Source of the DNA: Terrabacter aerolatus
GTDB lineage: Bacteria > Actinomycetota > Actinomycetes > Actinomycetales > Dermatophilaceae
Assembly (NCBI RefSeq): GCF_007991735.1
Contig: NZ_BJYX01000006.1
Coordinates: forward strand, 62,001 to 126,000
Length of the DNA: 64,000 nucleotides
Direction of reading: 5' to 3'
The notes below the pieces were generated by a model. The model did not search any database. It was not told the DNA's origin and was given only the letters and a program-made list of their open reading frames with translations. Positions within the stretch are counted from its first letter, which is position 1, and every line of letters starts with the position of its first letter. This document shows positions 1 through 7,657 of this stretch, in pieces. Made by a program: the position numbers and the translations under genes.

Positions 1-375
1 GAGGGCGAACATCGTGGCAATCGCGAGGGCCCCTGCAGTGAGCGGGACGCCGCGCGGGATCACGGGGGGCGACACGACGAGCGACCAAAGGAAGAGCAGG
101 GCCGTCACGATTGCCGTGGAGGTGGTCAGCTCGACGATCTCCTCGAAGGAGCCAAGGACGTGGCTGATCGAGTAGGGACCGACGAGGTAACCAGCGAGCA
201 TCTGGCCGACCATCGCCGCGAAGGCGAACATCGCAGTGCCTCGCAGGAAGTTCTCGTCGAGCGCGAAGTCGAGGCGGATCCACAATGCGGCGAACAGCAT
301 CACAAACCACATGAGGGCGTCGACCGCAGCCCAGCCAAGTCTGATCCAACGAGCCCTGCGTAACTGCGCTGTCAC
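1..375 (-). CDS. CapD-like membrane-bound nucleotide-sugar protein, N-terminus (partial)
   Basis: An open frame runs on the minus strand from a GTG at 375 to the left edge of the window (125 codons) without a stop. The translation starts MTAQLRRARW and shows at least three hydrophobic segments: about residues 14-32, 47-66 and 85-103. A charged motif IRLDF follows the first of these. This pattern (Arg-rich start, a first membrane helix containing an Asp, then an LRxDF-like motif) matches the membrane domain of CapD/FlaA1/WbpM-type nucleotide-sugar dehydratases, which act in polysaccharide or glycan synthesis. The Rossmann/SDR part would lie outside the window, so the enzymatic activity cannot be confirmed here. 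The family call is inference from the membrane domain alone. No convincing ribosome binding site precedes the GTG, so the exact start is uncertain. Confidence 0.55.
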   Translation of the reverse strand, partial: MTAQLRRARWIRLGWAAVDALMWFVMLFAALWIRLDFALDENFLRGTAMFAFAAMVGQMLAGYLVGPYSISHVLGSFEEIVELTTSTAIVTALLFLWSLVVSPPVIPRGVPLTAGALAIATMFAL

Positions 376-668
376 CCTGTACCCACCACGATTCCCTGAC
401 GTCCCTGAGCGCACGTGTCCTGCGCGATTTCGCGGCGGCGAAGACGACGCCCTAGGCCCACCAACGGCACCCCGGTGTCATACCGGTCAAATCACGCGCA
501 CCTGAAGGATAGCCGTGAATTGGTAAAGAGCCTGACATGTCTGGCACGTGGACGAGTCGCAGGAGTCGGAGCCTCGCTCAACTCGGGCGGCACTCCAACT
601 CCACTACGCTGCGAGCACCGGGGGACTCCCGGGTGGTTCGGCCTCGACGACCCCACTGGAGGAGCCCG
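376..668. other. Intergenic region between divergent capD-like gene and aqpZ
   Basis: About 290 bases separate the divergently transcribed CapD-like gene and the aquaporin gene. The stretch is less GC-rich than its neighbours around 480-545, where the promoters for both directions are likely to lie. A GGAGGA ribosome binding site sits at its right end, just upstream of the aquaporin start. I see no RNA gene and no convincing hairpin in it. Confidence 0.5.
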
Positions 669-1493
669 ATGTACACCCCCAAGATGAGTTCGCGCCTCGC
701 GGTCGAGGCCCTCGGGACCTTCTGGCTGGTCTTCATCGGCTGCGGGTCGGCCATCTTCAACGCGAAGTTCGCCGTGCAGGCCCTCGACGGCCAGTCGGTC
801 CAGCTGGGCATCGGCCACCTCGGCGTCGCCATCGCCTTTGGCCTCGCCGTCACAACCATGGCGTATGCCGTGGGACACGTCTCGGGAGCCCACTTCAACC
901 CGGCCGTCACCATCGGCATCGCCGTCGCGAAGCGCTTCGAGTGGCGCGACGTCCCGGCCTACGTCGGCGCGCAGCTGGTCGGTGGCCTCCTGGCAGGAGG
1001 GGCGCTCGCGGGCCTGCTGTCCTCGACCGGTCGGCCGGTGACGGGCAACCTCGCGGCCAACGGCTTCGGCGACCACTCCCCCGGCGGCTTCGCCCTCGGC
1101 GGCGTGCTCATCGTCGAGGCCCTCGTGACGGCCTTCTTCGTCTACATCATCCTCGGCGCGACCAAGGACGACGCCCCCAGGGGTTTCGCGCCGCTCGCCA
1201 TCGGCTTCGGGCTGCTGCTGGCGCACCTCGTCGCCATCCCGATCAGCAACGCCTCGATCAACCCGGCCCGGTCGACCGCCGTCGCCTTCTTCAACGGCAA
1301 CGGGGCCGTCGGACAGCTCTGGGTCTTCTGGGTCGCGCCGGTCGTCGGCGGCCTCATCGCCGGCTCGACCTTCGCCTGGATCACCGGCGAGCGCCGCGAC
1401 GACATGGACATCAGCGGCTCGACCGACATGGTCGACAACGCGGCGGTCGACGCCGAGGGACGCCCGATCCTCGACGTCGACTCCACCGACTGA
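669..1493 (+). CDS. aqpZ: Aquaporin Z-type water channel
   Basis: 274-residue membrane protein of the MIP family that lets water cross the cytoplasmic membrane by diffusion. The two family signatures are present: NPA at residues 77-79 (HFNPAVT) and NPA at 198-200 followed by Arg201 (SINPARS), which is the selectivity-filter arginine. Six hydrophobic segments fit the hourglass fold, and the length is typical apart from an acidic C-terminal tail of about 35 residues rich in Asp. The frame is open further upstream, but the ATG at 669 is chosen because GGAGGA precedes it by a normal spacing and the protein then starts just before the first helix. The filter residues suggest a strict water channel rather than a glycerol facilitator; that distinction is inference. 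Monocistronic. Confidence 0.93.
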   Translation: MYTPKMSSRLAVEALGTFWLVFIGCGSAIFNAKFAVQALDGQSVQLGIGHLGVAIAFGLAVTTMAYAVGHVSGAHFNPAVTIGIAVAKRFEWRDVPAYVGAQLVGGLLAGGALAGLLSSTGRPVTGNLAANGFGDHSPGGFALGGVLIVEALVTAFFVYIILGATKDDAPRGFAPLAIGFGLLLAHLVAIPISNASINPARSTAVAFFNGNGAVGQLWVFWVAPVVGGLIAGSTFAWITGERRDDMDISGSTDMVDNAAVDAEGRPILDVDSTD

Positions 1494-1499
1494 GCCGGT

Positions 1500-2134
1500 T
1501 CAGGCCTTCGCGGCGAACATCCCCAACCGGTCGGCCGCGAGCAGCGGGAACACCGTCGACGACGACAGCTTCGCCCGCTGCTCGAGGGCCTCGGCGAGGA
1601 TCGTGCGGTAGTCGGTCGTGCCCGCGAGGTCGCCGTTGTCGAGGTTGGCGGCGGCCAGGCCCGGCCAGCGGCCGTAGACCTTGCCTCCGCGCACGCCGCC
1701 GCCCATGAGAGGGCCCGCGCCACGTGCGACTCGAGCAGGTCCATCATGACGGTCCACTGGTCGCCGCCCTCGAGCTTCTCGCGGACCTCCCACGTCTTCC
1801 ACGCCAGTCGCGGCCAGCGCTTGAGCACGGCGTCCATGGTCGCGTCCGGGACCTTCGTCAGCGGCGCCAGCTGAGCGTCGAGCCAGGCCGTCGTCCCGGT
1901 GGCGCGGACCTCGGCGACGAGTGCCGGGGTCGGGCCGAACGTGGCGCGGCGGAGCAGGTGCAGCACGGGATCGGTCGTCGTGGCGGCCACCATCGCGCTC
2001 GGCGCCGACGTCGTCGCGGCCGAGGCTCGCGTCCCCGAGGCCACGGCGAGCGCGGCCCCGCCGCCGAGCGCGGAGAGCACGCGTCGCCGCGCCGGCGAGG
2101 CTCCGGGCAGTGAACCGGGAAGGTGCGCGTCCAT
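1500..2134 (-). pseudogene. Deletion chimera of DUF1800 and DUF1501 genes
   Basis: The minus-strand frame from an ATG at 2134 (GGGAG upstream) encodes a Tat-type signal (RRRVLSALGGG) followed by the start of a DUF1800 protein, including HLLRRATFGPTP. After about 140 residues, near 1704-1715, this similarity stops abruptly. In a different reading frame the sequence continues as the last 65-70 residues of a DUF1501 protein (GGGVRGGKVYGRWPGL, then DLAGTTDYRT, ending at 1500). DUF1800 and DUF1501 genes are usually adjacent and in this order, both being secreted proteins of unknown function. The simplest reading is a single deletion that removed the 3' part of the first gene and most of the second, leaving an out-of-frame join. 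Neither product can be made intact. Confidence 0.8.
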
Positions 2135-2223
2135 GCTCCCGACGGTACGGACCGGTTGGGGCCGAGGGGCCGAATCGGACATTTCAGTCATCGGGGCCGT
2201 CGCGACCCCGTCAGCAGCAGATC

Positions 2224-2272
2224 TGAAGCAAGAGTCTTCAATCGACGCATATGAAGTTATGATCTTCATATG
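2224..2272. promoter_or_regulatory. Tandem TGAAG-N7-CTTCA operator sites at the satD start
   Basis: Two copies of the inverted repeat TGAAG-N7-CTTCA lie at 2224-2240 and 2252-2268, with starts 28 bp apart. The second is extended to nine-base arms (CATATGAAG / CTTCATATG, 2248-2272) and its right arm contains the ATG start codon of the SatD-family gene. The region is AT-rich compared with its surroundings and there is no Shine-Dalgarno sequence before that ATG, so the promoter may overlap these sites and the transcript may be leaderless. Binding by SatD itself, which has a C-terminal helix-turn-helix, is a natural guess but is inference. Confidence 0.65.
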
Positions 2273-2920
2273 ACTCAACGTGAGAGCACGGCTTCACCGG
2301 TGGCGCTCATCGGCGACATCGTCGAGTCCCGGACCCACCGGCAACGCCAGGCGTTGCACGACGCCTTCGAAGCCGCCATCGCCCGCGCCAACACGCAGGT
2401 GCCGATCGAGGACCCTGCCGTCATCACCGTGGGAGACGAGTTCCAGGGCGTCTACCCCACGCTCGGCGCGGCCCTGCGGGCGAGCTTCGTCGTGCGAGCC
2501 GAGCTCTTCCCCCGGGCCGACATGCGCTTCGGCCTCGGGCGCGGGGCGGTCTCGACGCTGGACCCCGTGCGCGGCATCCACGACGGCCCGGCCTACTGGG
2601 CTGCTCGCGAGGCCATCACGACCGCGGAGGACCGAGCGCAGCGAGCGCAGACGCGGACGTCGCGGACGGCATACCTCGCCCCTGACGAGCCCGAGGCCAC
2701 GGTGGCAGCGGTCCGCGCAGCCCTCGATTGTCTGGACTTCATGGTTGGCTCCATGTCGACCACCTCACGCGAGATCCTCGGAGGACTCATGCACGGCCTC
2801 GCCCAGCACGACGTCGCAGACCGGGTCGGCATCAGCCCGTCCGCGGTGTCGCAGCGCGTGCGCCGCGACGGCATCGGGGTCGCGCTCGAGGCGATGGCGA
2901 CGCTCGGGGGCCTGCCGTGA
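2270..2920 (+). CDS. satD: SatD family protein with C-terminal HTH
   Basis: 216-residue SatD-family protein. The name comes from the streptococcal acid-tolerance satCDE locus; the biochemical role of the family is not established. The N-terminal part contains the family pattern VALIGDIVESRTHRQR followed by VITVGDEFQGVYP and a conserved FGLGRGAV stretch, which resembles a nucleotide-cyclase-like fold. The last 60 residues carry a helix-turn-helix (QHDVADRVGISPSAVSQRV) like those of sigma-70 region 4. The ATG at 2270 lies inside an inverted repeat and lacks a ribosome binding site, suggesting leaderless, possibly self-controlled expression. The stop codon overlaps the GTG of the following membrane-protein gene, so the two are translationally coupled and probably work together. 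Confidence 0.8.
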   Translation: MTQRESTASPVALIGDIVESRTHRQRQALHDAFEAAIARANTQVPIEDPAVITVGDEFQGVYPTLGAALRASFVVRAELFPRADMRFGLGRGAVSTLDPVRGIHDGPAYWAAREAITTAEDRAQRAQTRTSRTAYLAPDEPEATVAAVRAALDCLDFMVGSMSTTSREILGGLMHGLAQHDVADRVGISPSAVSQRVRRDGIGVALEAMATLGGLP

Positions 2921-3768
2921 CCTGGCTGTCCGTCGTCCTCGTCGGCCTCGGCGTCGGCGACATCGTCCGGTCGACCTCGTGGCGGCCGGGCCGCGTCGTC
3001 GGGCACGTCGTCGCGCCCGTCGTCATCCTGGCGCTCGCCCTGCTCGCCGGGCTGAGCTCCTGGGCCGACCTGCTCGCCCTCGTCCTCGCCGCCGCCGCGG
3101 GGGCGGCCTGGGCCGAGCTGTCCCGGCGCACCCAGATGACGGGGCGTGCCGCGCTCGCGGCGCTCGCGGTCTTCGCCGGCACGGTCGTCGGCCTCCTCGC
3201 CTTCTCCGGGGCCGCGTCCCACCCCGGCGGGGTGCTGGCCACGTGGCTGGCGTGGGCCGACCTGCCCGGTCACGGTCCGCTCCCGGTCGGGCGCGTGCTG
3301 CTGTTCACCGGGCTCGCGCTCTTCAACGTCGCGACGGCCAACATCATCGTGCGCCTCGTCCTGCTCACCATCGGCGCCCTTCGCCCCTCCGACGTCACCG
3401 ACGCGAATGCCGCCGCGGCGGCCGCAGCCGCACTCGCCGGCAGCGCCACTCCCCCGGCCCAGGGCCAGCCCGCCGACCGGCTCAAGGGCGGCCGGCTGCT
3501 CGGGCCGATGGAGCGGCTCGTCATCCTCGGGCTCGGCGTCGCCGGGGAGTTCGGGGCCGCCGGTCTCGTCATCGCCGCCAAGGGGCTGCTCCGCTTCCCC
3601 GAGATCCAGGCGGCCGCCCGCGGCAACGGCGCAGCAGCCACCGGCTCCGGTCCGCACGGCTCCTATCCCGGCGGTCCGGCGGGCATCGACGACGTCACCG
3701 AGTACTTCCTCGTCGGCAGCTTCGTCAGCTGGCTCATCGCCCTGGGCTCCCTCGCCCTCACCGTCTGA
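2917..3768 (+). CDS. Membrane protein partner of SatD
   Basis: 283-residue integral membrane protein with six to eight hydrophobic segments. The GTG start at 2917 overlaps the satD stop (GTGA). The central part has an alanine-rich cytoplasmic loop (about residues 160-195). It is followed by LGPMERLVILGLGVAGEFGA and a C-terminal FLVGSFVSWLIAL helix, a pattern seen in DUF3307-related proteins that are encoded beside SatD. I assign no activity. Coupling with satD suggests a membrane effector or sensor controlled by, or controlling, the SatD protein. The family resemblance is moderate and the role is unknown. Confidence 0.65.
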   Translation: MTWLSVVLVGLGVGDIVRSTSWRPGRVVGHVVAPVVILALALLAGLSSWADLLALVLAAAAGAAWAELSRRTQMTGRAALAALAVFAGTVVGLLAFSGAASHPGGVLATWLAWADLPGHGPLPVGRVLLFTGLALFNVATANIIVRLVLLTIGALRPSDVTDANAAAAAAAALAGSATPPAQGQPADRLKGGRLLGPMERLVILGLGVAGEFGAAGLVIAAKGLLRFPEIQAAARGNGAAATGSGPHGSYPGGPAGIDDVTEYFLVGSFVSWLIALGSLALTV

Positions 3769-3931
3769 CACCGTCCGAGGCACCCACCGGGGCCTGCGCG
3801 TGATCGTCGTCACGCCGCCCGTCCCCACGTGCGGACGGGCCCCCGCGGAGCACGGATGCGCGTCCGGCCGAGCACACCCGCACTGGTAGCGTCGGAGCGT
3901 CCAGCGCCACACCGATGTGAAGGGCCTACCT

Positions 3932-4921
3932 GTGAGCACTACCCCCGTCAAGGTCGCCGTCACCGGCGCCGCCGGCCAGATCGGCTACAGCCTCCTGTTC
4001 CGCATCGCGAGCGGCGCCCTCCTCGGGCCCGACACCCCGGTGGAGCTGCGTCTGCTCGAGATCACCCCCGCGCTCAAGGCGCTCGAGGGTGTCGTCATGG
4101 AGCTCGACGACTGCGCCTTCCCGACGCTCGCCGGCGTGCAGATCGGCGACGACGCGACGAAGGTCTTCGACGGCGTCAACCACGCCCTCCTCGTCGGCGC
4201 GCGCCCCCGCGGTCCGGGCATGGAGCGCGGTGACCTCCTCGAGGCCAACGGCGGCATCTTCGCCCCCCAGGGCAAGGCCCTCAACGAGGTCGCGGCCGAC
4301 GACATCCGCATCACCGTCACCGGCAACCCGGCCAACACCAACGCGCTCATCGCCATGAGCAACGCCCCCGACATCCCCACCGAGCGCTTCTCGGCCCTGA
4401 CGCGCCTGGACCACAACCGCGCGATCAGCCAGCTCGCCGCCAAACTCGGCGTGCCGGTCACCGAGATCAAGAAGATGACGATCTGGGGCAACCACTCCGC
4501 CACGCAGTACCCCGACCTCTTCCACGCCGAGGTCGGCGGCCGCAACGCCGCCGAGGCCGTCGGTGACCAGGACTGGCTCGCCGGCACCTTCATCCCGACC
4601 GTCGCCAAGCGCGGCGCGGCGATCATCGAGGCGCGCGGTGCGAGCTCGGCCGCGTCGGCCGCCTCGGCCACCATCGACCACGCCCGCACGTGGGTGCAGG
4701 GCACGGCCGACGGCGACTGGGTCTCGATGGCCGTGCGCTCCGACGGCTCCTACGGCGTGCAGGAGGGTCTCATCTCCTCCTTCCCCGTCACCGTCAAGGA
4801 CGGCGCGTGGAGCATCGTCCAGGGCCTCGAGATCGACGACTTCTCGCGCGGCAAGATCAACGCCTCGGTCGCCGAGCTCGCCGAGGAGCGCGACGCCGTC
4901 AAGGGTCTCGGCCTCATCTGA
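3932..4921 (+). CDS. mdh: Malate dehydrogenase
   Basis: 329-residue NAD-dependent malate dehydrogenase interconverting malate and oxaloacetate in the TCA cycle. The nucleotide-binding [17 protein letters not shown] motif lies at the N-terminus. The catalytic region is visible as [14 protein letters not shown] and [12 protein letters not shown], the latter holding the active-site histidine. [19 protein letters not shown] is the mobile-loop and substrate-binding arginine region. Length and motifs fit the actinobacterial/cytosolic-like MDH group. The GTG at 3932 is preferred over the upstream GTG at 3917 because AAGGG precedes it. A hairpin terminator follows directly. Convergent with the DUF3017-folD genes, the usual actinobacterial neighbours. 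Confidence 0.97.
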   Translation: MSTTPVKVAVTGAAGQIGYSLLFRIASGALLGPDTPVELRLLEITPALKALEGVVMELDDCAFPTLAGVQIGDDATKVFDGVNHALLVGARPRGPGMERGDLLEANGGIFAPQGKALNEVAADDIRITVTGNPANTNALIAMSNAPDIPTERFSALTRLDHNRAISQLAAKLGVPVTEIKKMTIWGNHSATQYPDLFHAEVGGRNAAEAVGDQDWLAGTFIPTVAKRGAAIIEARGASSAASAASATIDHARTWVQGTADGDWVSMAVRSDGSYGVQEGLISSFPVTVKDGAWSIVQGLEIDDFSRGKINASVAELAEERDAVKGLGLI

Positions 4922-4940
4922 GCCGACCGCTCACGTCGAA

Positions 4941-4972
4941 GGGCGCCGTCCACCGCGAGGTGGGCGGCGCCC
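4941..4972. terminator. Bidirectional hairpin terminator between mdh and DUF3017
   Basis: A long GC-rich stem (GGGCGCCG-CCACC pairing with GGTGG-CGGCGCCC around a GCGAG loop, with one bulge) lies 20 bases after the mdh stop and about 40 bases after the stop of the convergent DUF3017 gene. It has no clear U-tract, as is common in high-GC actinobacteria. Confidence 0.7.
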
Positions 4973-5014
4973 TCGTCGTGCAACCGGCCTGAGCCCCGGC
5001 CGACCGCAGGCGTG

Positions 5015-5335
5015 TCAGCGGGAGGAGCGGCTGACCTGGGTCCGGTCCGGCCCGTCGGCTCGGAGGTTGACGGTCGCCGAGGCGACGAGCACTCCGAGAC
5101 CCAGGGCCAGCAGGATGGCGACGTCAAGACCTCGGGAACGCACGTTGAGCCCGCCAGCCCTCCGTGCCGGACGCGCGACGAGCCGGATCAGCGCCCCCAC
5201 GAAGAAGGCGGCGGCCATGATGCGGCCACCCCACCGCACGTCGAGGAAGGCGATGACGAACACACCCGCAGCGGCCAGGCCGGCAACGAGATACCACCAG
5301 CCGAGGACGACGAAGCCGCTACCTCGCCACTGCAT
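5015..5335 (-). CDS. DUF3017 small membrane protein
   Basis: 106-residue protein with three hydrophobic segments (about residues 9-29, 35-50 and 68-86), separated by a basic loop RLVARPARRAGGL. Small three-helix proteins with this layout are annotated DUF3017 and are regularly found immediately downstream of folD in actinobacteria, as here: the ATG at 5335 is 10 bases after the folD stop. Function is unknown. The family call rests on size, topology and position next to folD. It is probably co-transcribed with folD and ends at the shared terminator with mdh. Confidence 0.75.
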   Translation of the reverse strand: MQWRGSGFVVLGWWYLVAGLAAAGVFVIAFLDVRWGGRIMAAAFFVGALIRLVARPARRAGGLNVRSRGLDVAILLALGLGVLVASATVNLRADGPDRTQVSRSSR

Positions 5336-5345
5336 CGGGGCCGAC

Positions 5346-6221
5346 TCAGACGCCCGTGGCGGTCGAGGCCGCCATCTGGGCCTCGGCTGCCTCGACGATG
5401 TTGGTGAGCAGCATCGCGCGCGTCATCGGACCCACGCCGCCGGGGTTGGGGCTGACCCAGCCGGCCACCTCGGCGACGTCGAGCGCGACGTCGCCGGCGA
5501 TCTTGCCGTCCACGCGGCTGACACCGACGTCGAGCACCGCGGCACCCGGCTTGACCATGTCCTTCGTGACGATGCCGGGCACCCCCGCCGCCGCGATGAC
5601 GATGTCGGCCTGGCGCACCTCGGCAGCCAGGTCCTTGGTGCCGGTGTGGCACAACGTCACGGTCGCGTTCTCGCTCTTGCGCGTCAGGATGAGGCCGAGC
5701 GGGCGGCCCACCGTCAGGCCGCGGCCGATGACGACGACCTTGGCGCCCGCGATCGGCACCTCGTGCCGGCGGAGCAGCTCGATGCAGCCCATCGGCGTGC
5801 ACGGCAGCGGCGCGTGCTTTCCGAGGGCGAGCCAGCCGAGGTTCATCGGGTGCAGGCCGTCGACGTCCTTCGACGGGTCGACGCGCGAGAGCAGCGCCAT
5901 CTCGTCGAGACCCGTCGGCTGCTGCACGAGGAAGCCGGTGCACGCGGCGTCGGCGTTGAGCTCGTCGATGGCGGCCTCGACCTCGGCCTGGGTAGCCGTC
6001 GCCGGCAGGTCGCGCCGCAGGCTCGTGATCCCCAGCTCCGCGCAGTCCTTGTGCTTGGCGTTGACGTACCAGTGGCTGCCCGGGTCGTCGCCGACGAGGA
6101 CGGTGCCGAGTCCCGGAACGACCCCCCGCTCACGCAAGCGGGCGACCCGCTGGGTCAGCTCCACCTTGATCGCCTTGAGGGTGGCTTTGCCGTCGAGGAT
6201 CTGTGCCGTCACGAGGGACAT
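5346..6221 (-). CDS. folD: Bifunctional methylenetetrahydrofolate dehydrogenase/cyclohydrolase
   Basis: 291-residue FolD, which converts 5,10-methylene-THF to 10-formyl-THF via methenyl-THF using NADP. It supplies one-carbon units for purine synthesis (purN and purH lie elsewhere in this window). Family motifs are clear: [20 protein letters not shown] with the catalytic lysine, [31 protein letters not shown], and [20 protein letters not shown] for NADP binding. The C-terminus carries DVGVSR and [12 protein letters not shown]. The start at 6221 could instead be the GTG at 6212, which has AGGATG before it and gives MTAQILDGK. Followed closely by DUF3017. Confidence 0.96.
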   Translation of the reverse strand: MSLVTAQILDGKATLKAIKVELTQRVARLRERGVVPGLGTVLVGDDPGSHWYVNAKHKDCAELGITSLRRDLPATATQAEVEAAIDELNADAACTGFLVQQPTGLDEMALLSRVDPSKDVDGLHPMNLGWLALGKHAPLPCTPMGCIELLRRHEVPIAGAKVVVIGRGLTVGRPLGLILTRKSENATVTLCHTGTKDLAAEVRQADIVIAAAGVPGIVTKDMVKPGAAVLDVGVSRVDGKIAGDVALDVAEVAGWVSPNPGGVGPMTRAMLLTNIVEAAEAQMAASTATGV

Positions 6222-6246
6222 CCTGCCACCCCGGGTCGCGACACGT

Positions 6247-7506
6247 TCAGGTCAGGTCGCCGAGGGGCACCTTCGGGTCGGCGAGGCGGTCGCGGTCCAC
6301 GACCGCGCGGTCGCGCACGAGGCGCTGCACGTCGTCGATGGTGTCCCACACGTTGACGTGCATGCCCGCGAGCACCCGGACGCCGTCACCTTCGGGCACC
6401 ACCCAGAACGCCATGAACTCGTTGCTCGACGGCTCGCCGCGCAGCACGACCTCGGCGTCGCTCCCGCGGGGGACGTAGCCGGCGTACTCCAGCCCGATGT
6501 CGTACTGGTCGGAGAAGAAGAACGGGATCGGGTCGTAGGTGACGTCCTGGCCGGCCATGGATCGGCCCGCCGCCAGCCCGCCGTCGTTGGCGTTGGCCCA
6601 GTGCTCGACGCGGACGTGCGTGTCGAGCGCGGTGCTGCGCCAGCTCGCGACGTCGCCGGCGGCCCACACGCCCTCGGCCGAGGTGCGCAGCGCCTCGTCG
6701 GTCGTGATGCCGTTGGCCGTCCCGATGCCGGCGCCCTCGGCGAGGCCCGTGTTGGGGGTGATCCCGACTCCCACGACGACCGCGTCGGCGGGGACGGTGT
6801 CGCCGGACTTCGTGACGACGCCCGTCACGGACGTCTCGCCCTCGAGGCGCTCGACACCCTCGCCGAAGCGGAACTCGACGCCGTGACCGCGGTGCAGGTC
6901 GGCGAACCACCCGCCGACCTGCTCGCCCATGACCCCGAGGAGCGGGGCCGCCTGCGGCTCGATGACGGTGACGCTGCAGCCCGCCTCGCGGGCGGCCGCG
7001 GCGACCTCGAGACCGATCCAGCCGGCACCGACGACGACGATGCGGGCACCGTCCGTGAACCGGGCCTTGAGGGCCTCGGACTCCTGCATCTCGCGGAGGT
7101 AGAGCACGCCGTCGAGGTTGGCGCCGGGCACGTCGAGCGCACGGGCCGACGACCCGGTGGCGATGAGCAGCTTGTCGTACGAGAGCGACCCGCCGTCGGC
7201 GAGGGTCAGCGCGTGCTTCTCGGCGTCGAGCGAGGTGGCCGGCGTGCCGAGGCGCAGCTCGACCTTCTGCTCGGAGTACCAGTCGCGGTCGTGCGTGTAG
7301 GCGGTCTCCATCTCGTCCTCGCCCTTGAGCACCGCCTTGGACAGCGGCGGCCGCTCGTAGGGCAGGCGGTCCTCCTCGGTGACGAGGACGATCTCGCCGT
7401 CGCTGTCGGTCTCCCGGATGCCCTCGACGGCCTTGGCCGCCGCCAGACCGCCGCCGACGATGACGTATGCCGTGCGCTCCTGCTGTCCGTCCGTGTCAGT
7501 GCTCAT
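6247..7506 (-). CDS. FAD-dependent ferredoxin/rubredoxin reductase family protein
   Basis: 419-residue pyridine nucleotide-disulfide oxidoreductase of the ferredoxin-NAD(P) reductase class (as in oxygenase systems). The FAD-binding [15 protein letters not shown] motif starts the protein, and [13 protein letters not shown] is characteristic of this class. The NAD(P)-binding motif [18 protein letters not shown] sits near residue 160, and the second FAD motif [11 protein letters not shown] near 290. The C-terminal reductase domain ([16 protein letters not shown]) is also present. It lacks a redox-active CxxC pair, as expected for the class. The ATG at 7506 (MSTDTDG) is chosen over an upstream in-frame start because GAAGGTG precedes it. 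No ferredoxin or oxygenase partner is adjacent, so its electron acceptor is unknown. Confidence 0.88.
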   Translation of the reverse strand: MSTDTDGQQERTAYVIVGGGLAAAKAVEGIRETDSDGEIVLVTEEDRLPYERPPLSKAVLKGEDEMETAYTHDRDWYSEQKVELRLGTPATSLDAEKHALTLADGGSLSYDKLLIATGSSARALDVPGANLDGVLYLREMQESEALKARFTDGARIVVVGAGWIGLEVAAAAREAGCSVTVIEPQAAPLLGVMGEQVGGWFADLHRGHGVEFRFGEGVERLEGETSVTGVVTKSGDTVPADAVVVGVGITPNTGLAEGAGIGTANGITTDEALRTSAEGVWAAGDVASWRSTALDTHVRVEHWANANDGGLAAGRSMAGQDVTYDPIPFFFSDQYDIGLEYAGYVPRGSDAEVVLRGEPSSNEFMAFWVVPEGDGVRVLAGMHVNVWDTIDDVQRLVRDRAVVDRDRLADPKVPLGDLT

Positions 7507-7558
7507 GAGCACACCTTCACATGCGAGCAGGTGCCCGTCGAGACCTGCCACCCTCCCC

Positions 7559-7630
7559 GTCGAGTGGCCCCGTCGTCACACGGTCGGCGCGTGCCGTCGA
7601 GCGACGGAGGAGGGTCCGGGGCCACTCGAC
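7559..7630. terminator. 13-bp inverted repeat after the ABC exporter operon
   Basis: Perfect inverted repeat with arms GTCGAGTGGCCCC (7559-7571) and its complement (7618-7630), enclosing 46 bases that can form a further small GTCG/CGAC hairpin. It lies downstream of the ABC transporter genes and upstream of the ferredoxin reductase gene, so transcription termination of the ABC operon is a reasonable role. Next to it, at 7640-7665, a 13-bp unit TCGGGTCAGGAGG is perfectly duplicated in tandem across the ABC gene stop codon. Confidence 0.5.
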
Positions 7631-7657
7631 CCGAAGATGTCGGGTCAGGAGGTCGGG

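Noticed and set aside
2280-3803. Long Arg/Pro/Ser-rich open frames overlapping satD and its partner, and similar long frames elsewhere (for example 11603-15520, 23408-25123 and 16465-19044)
   Set aside because: They are out-of-frame readings of real genes in GC-rich DNA: composition is dominated by Arg, Ala, Pro and Ser, they have no family motifs, and the other frame encodes recognisable proteins.
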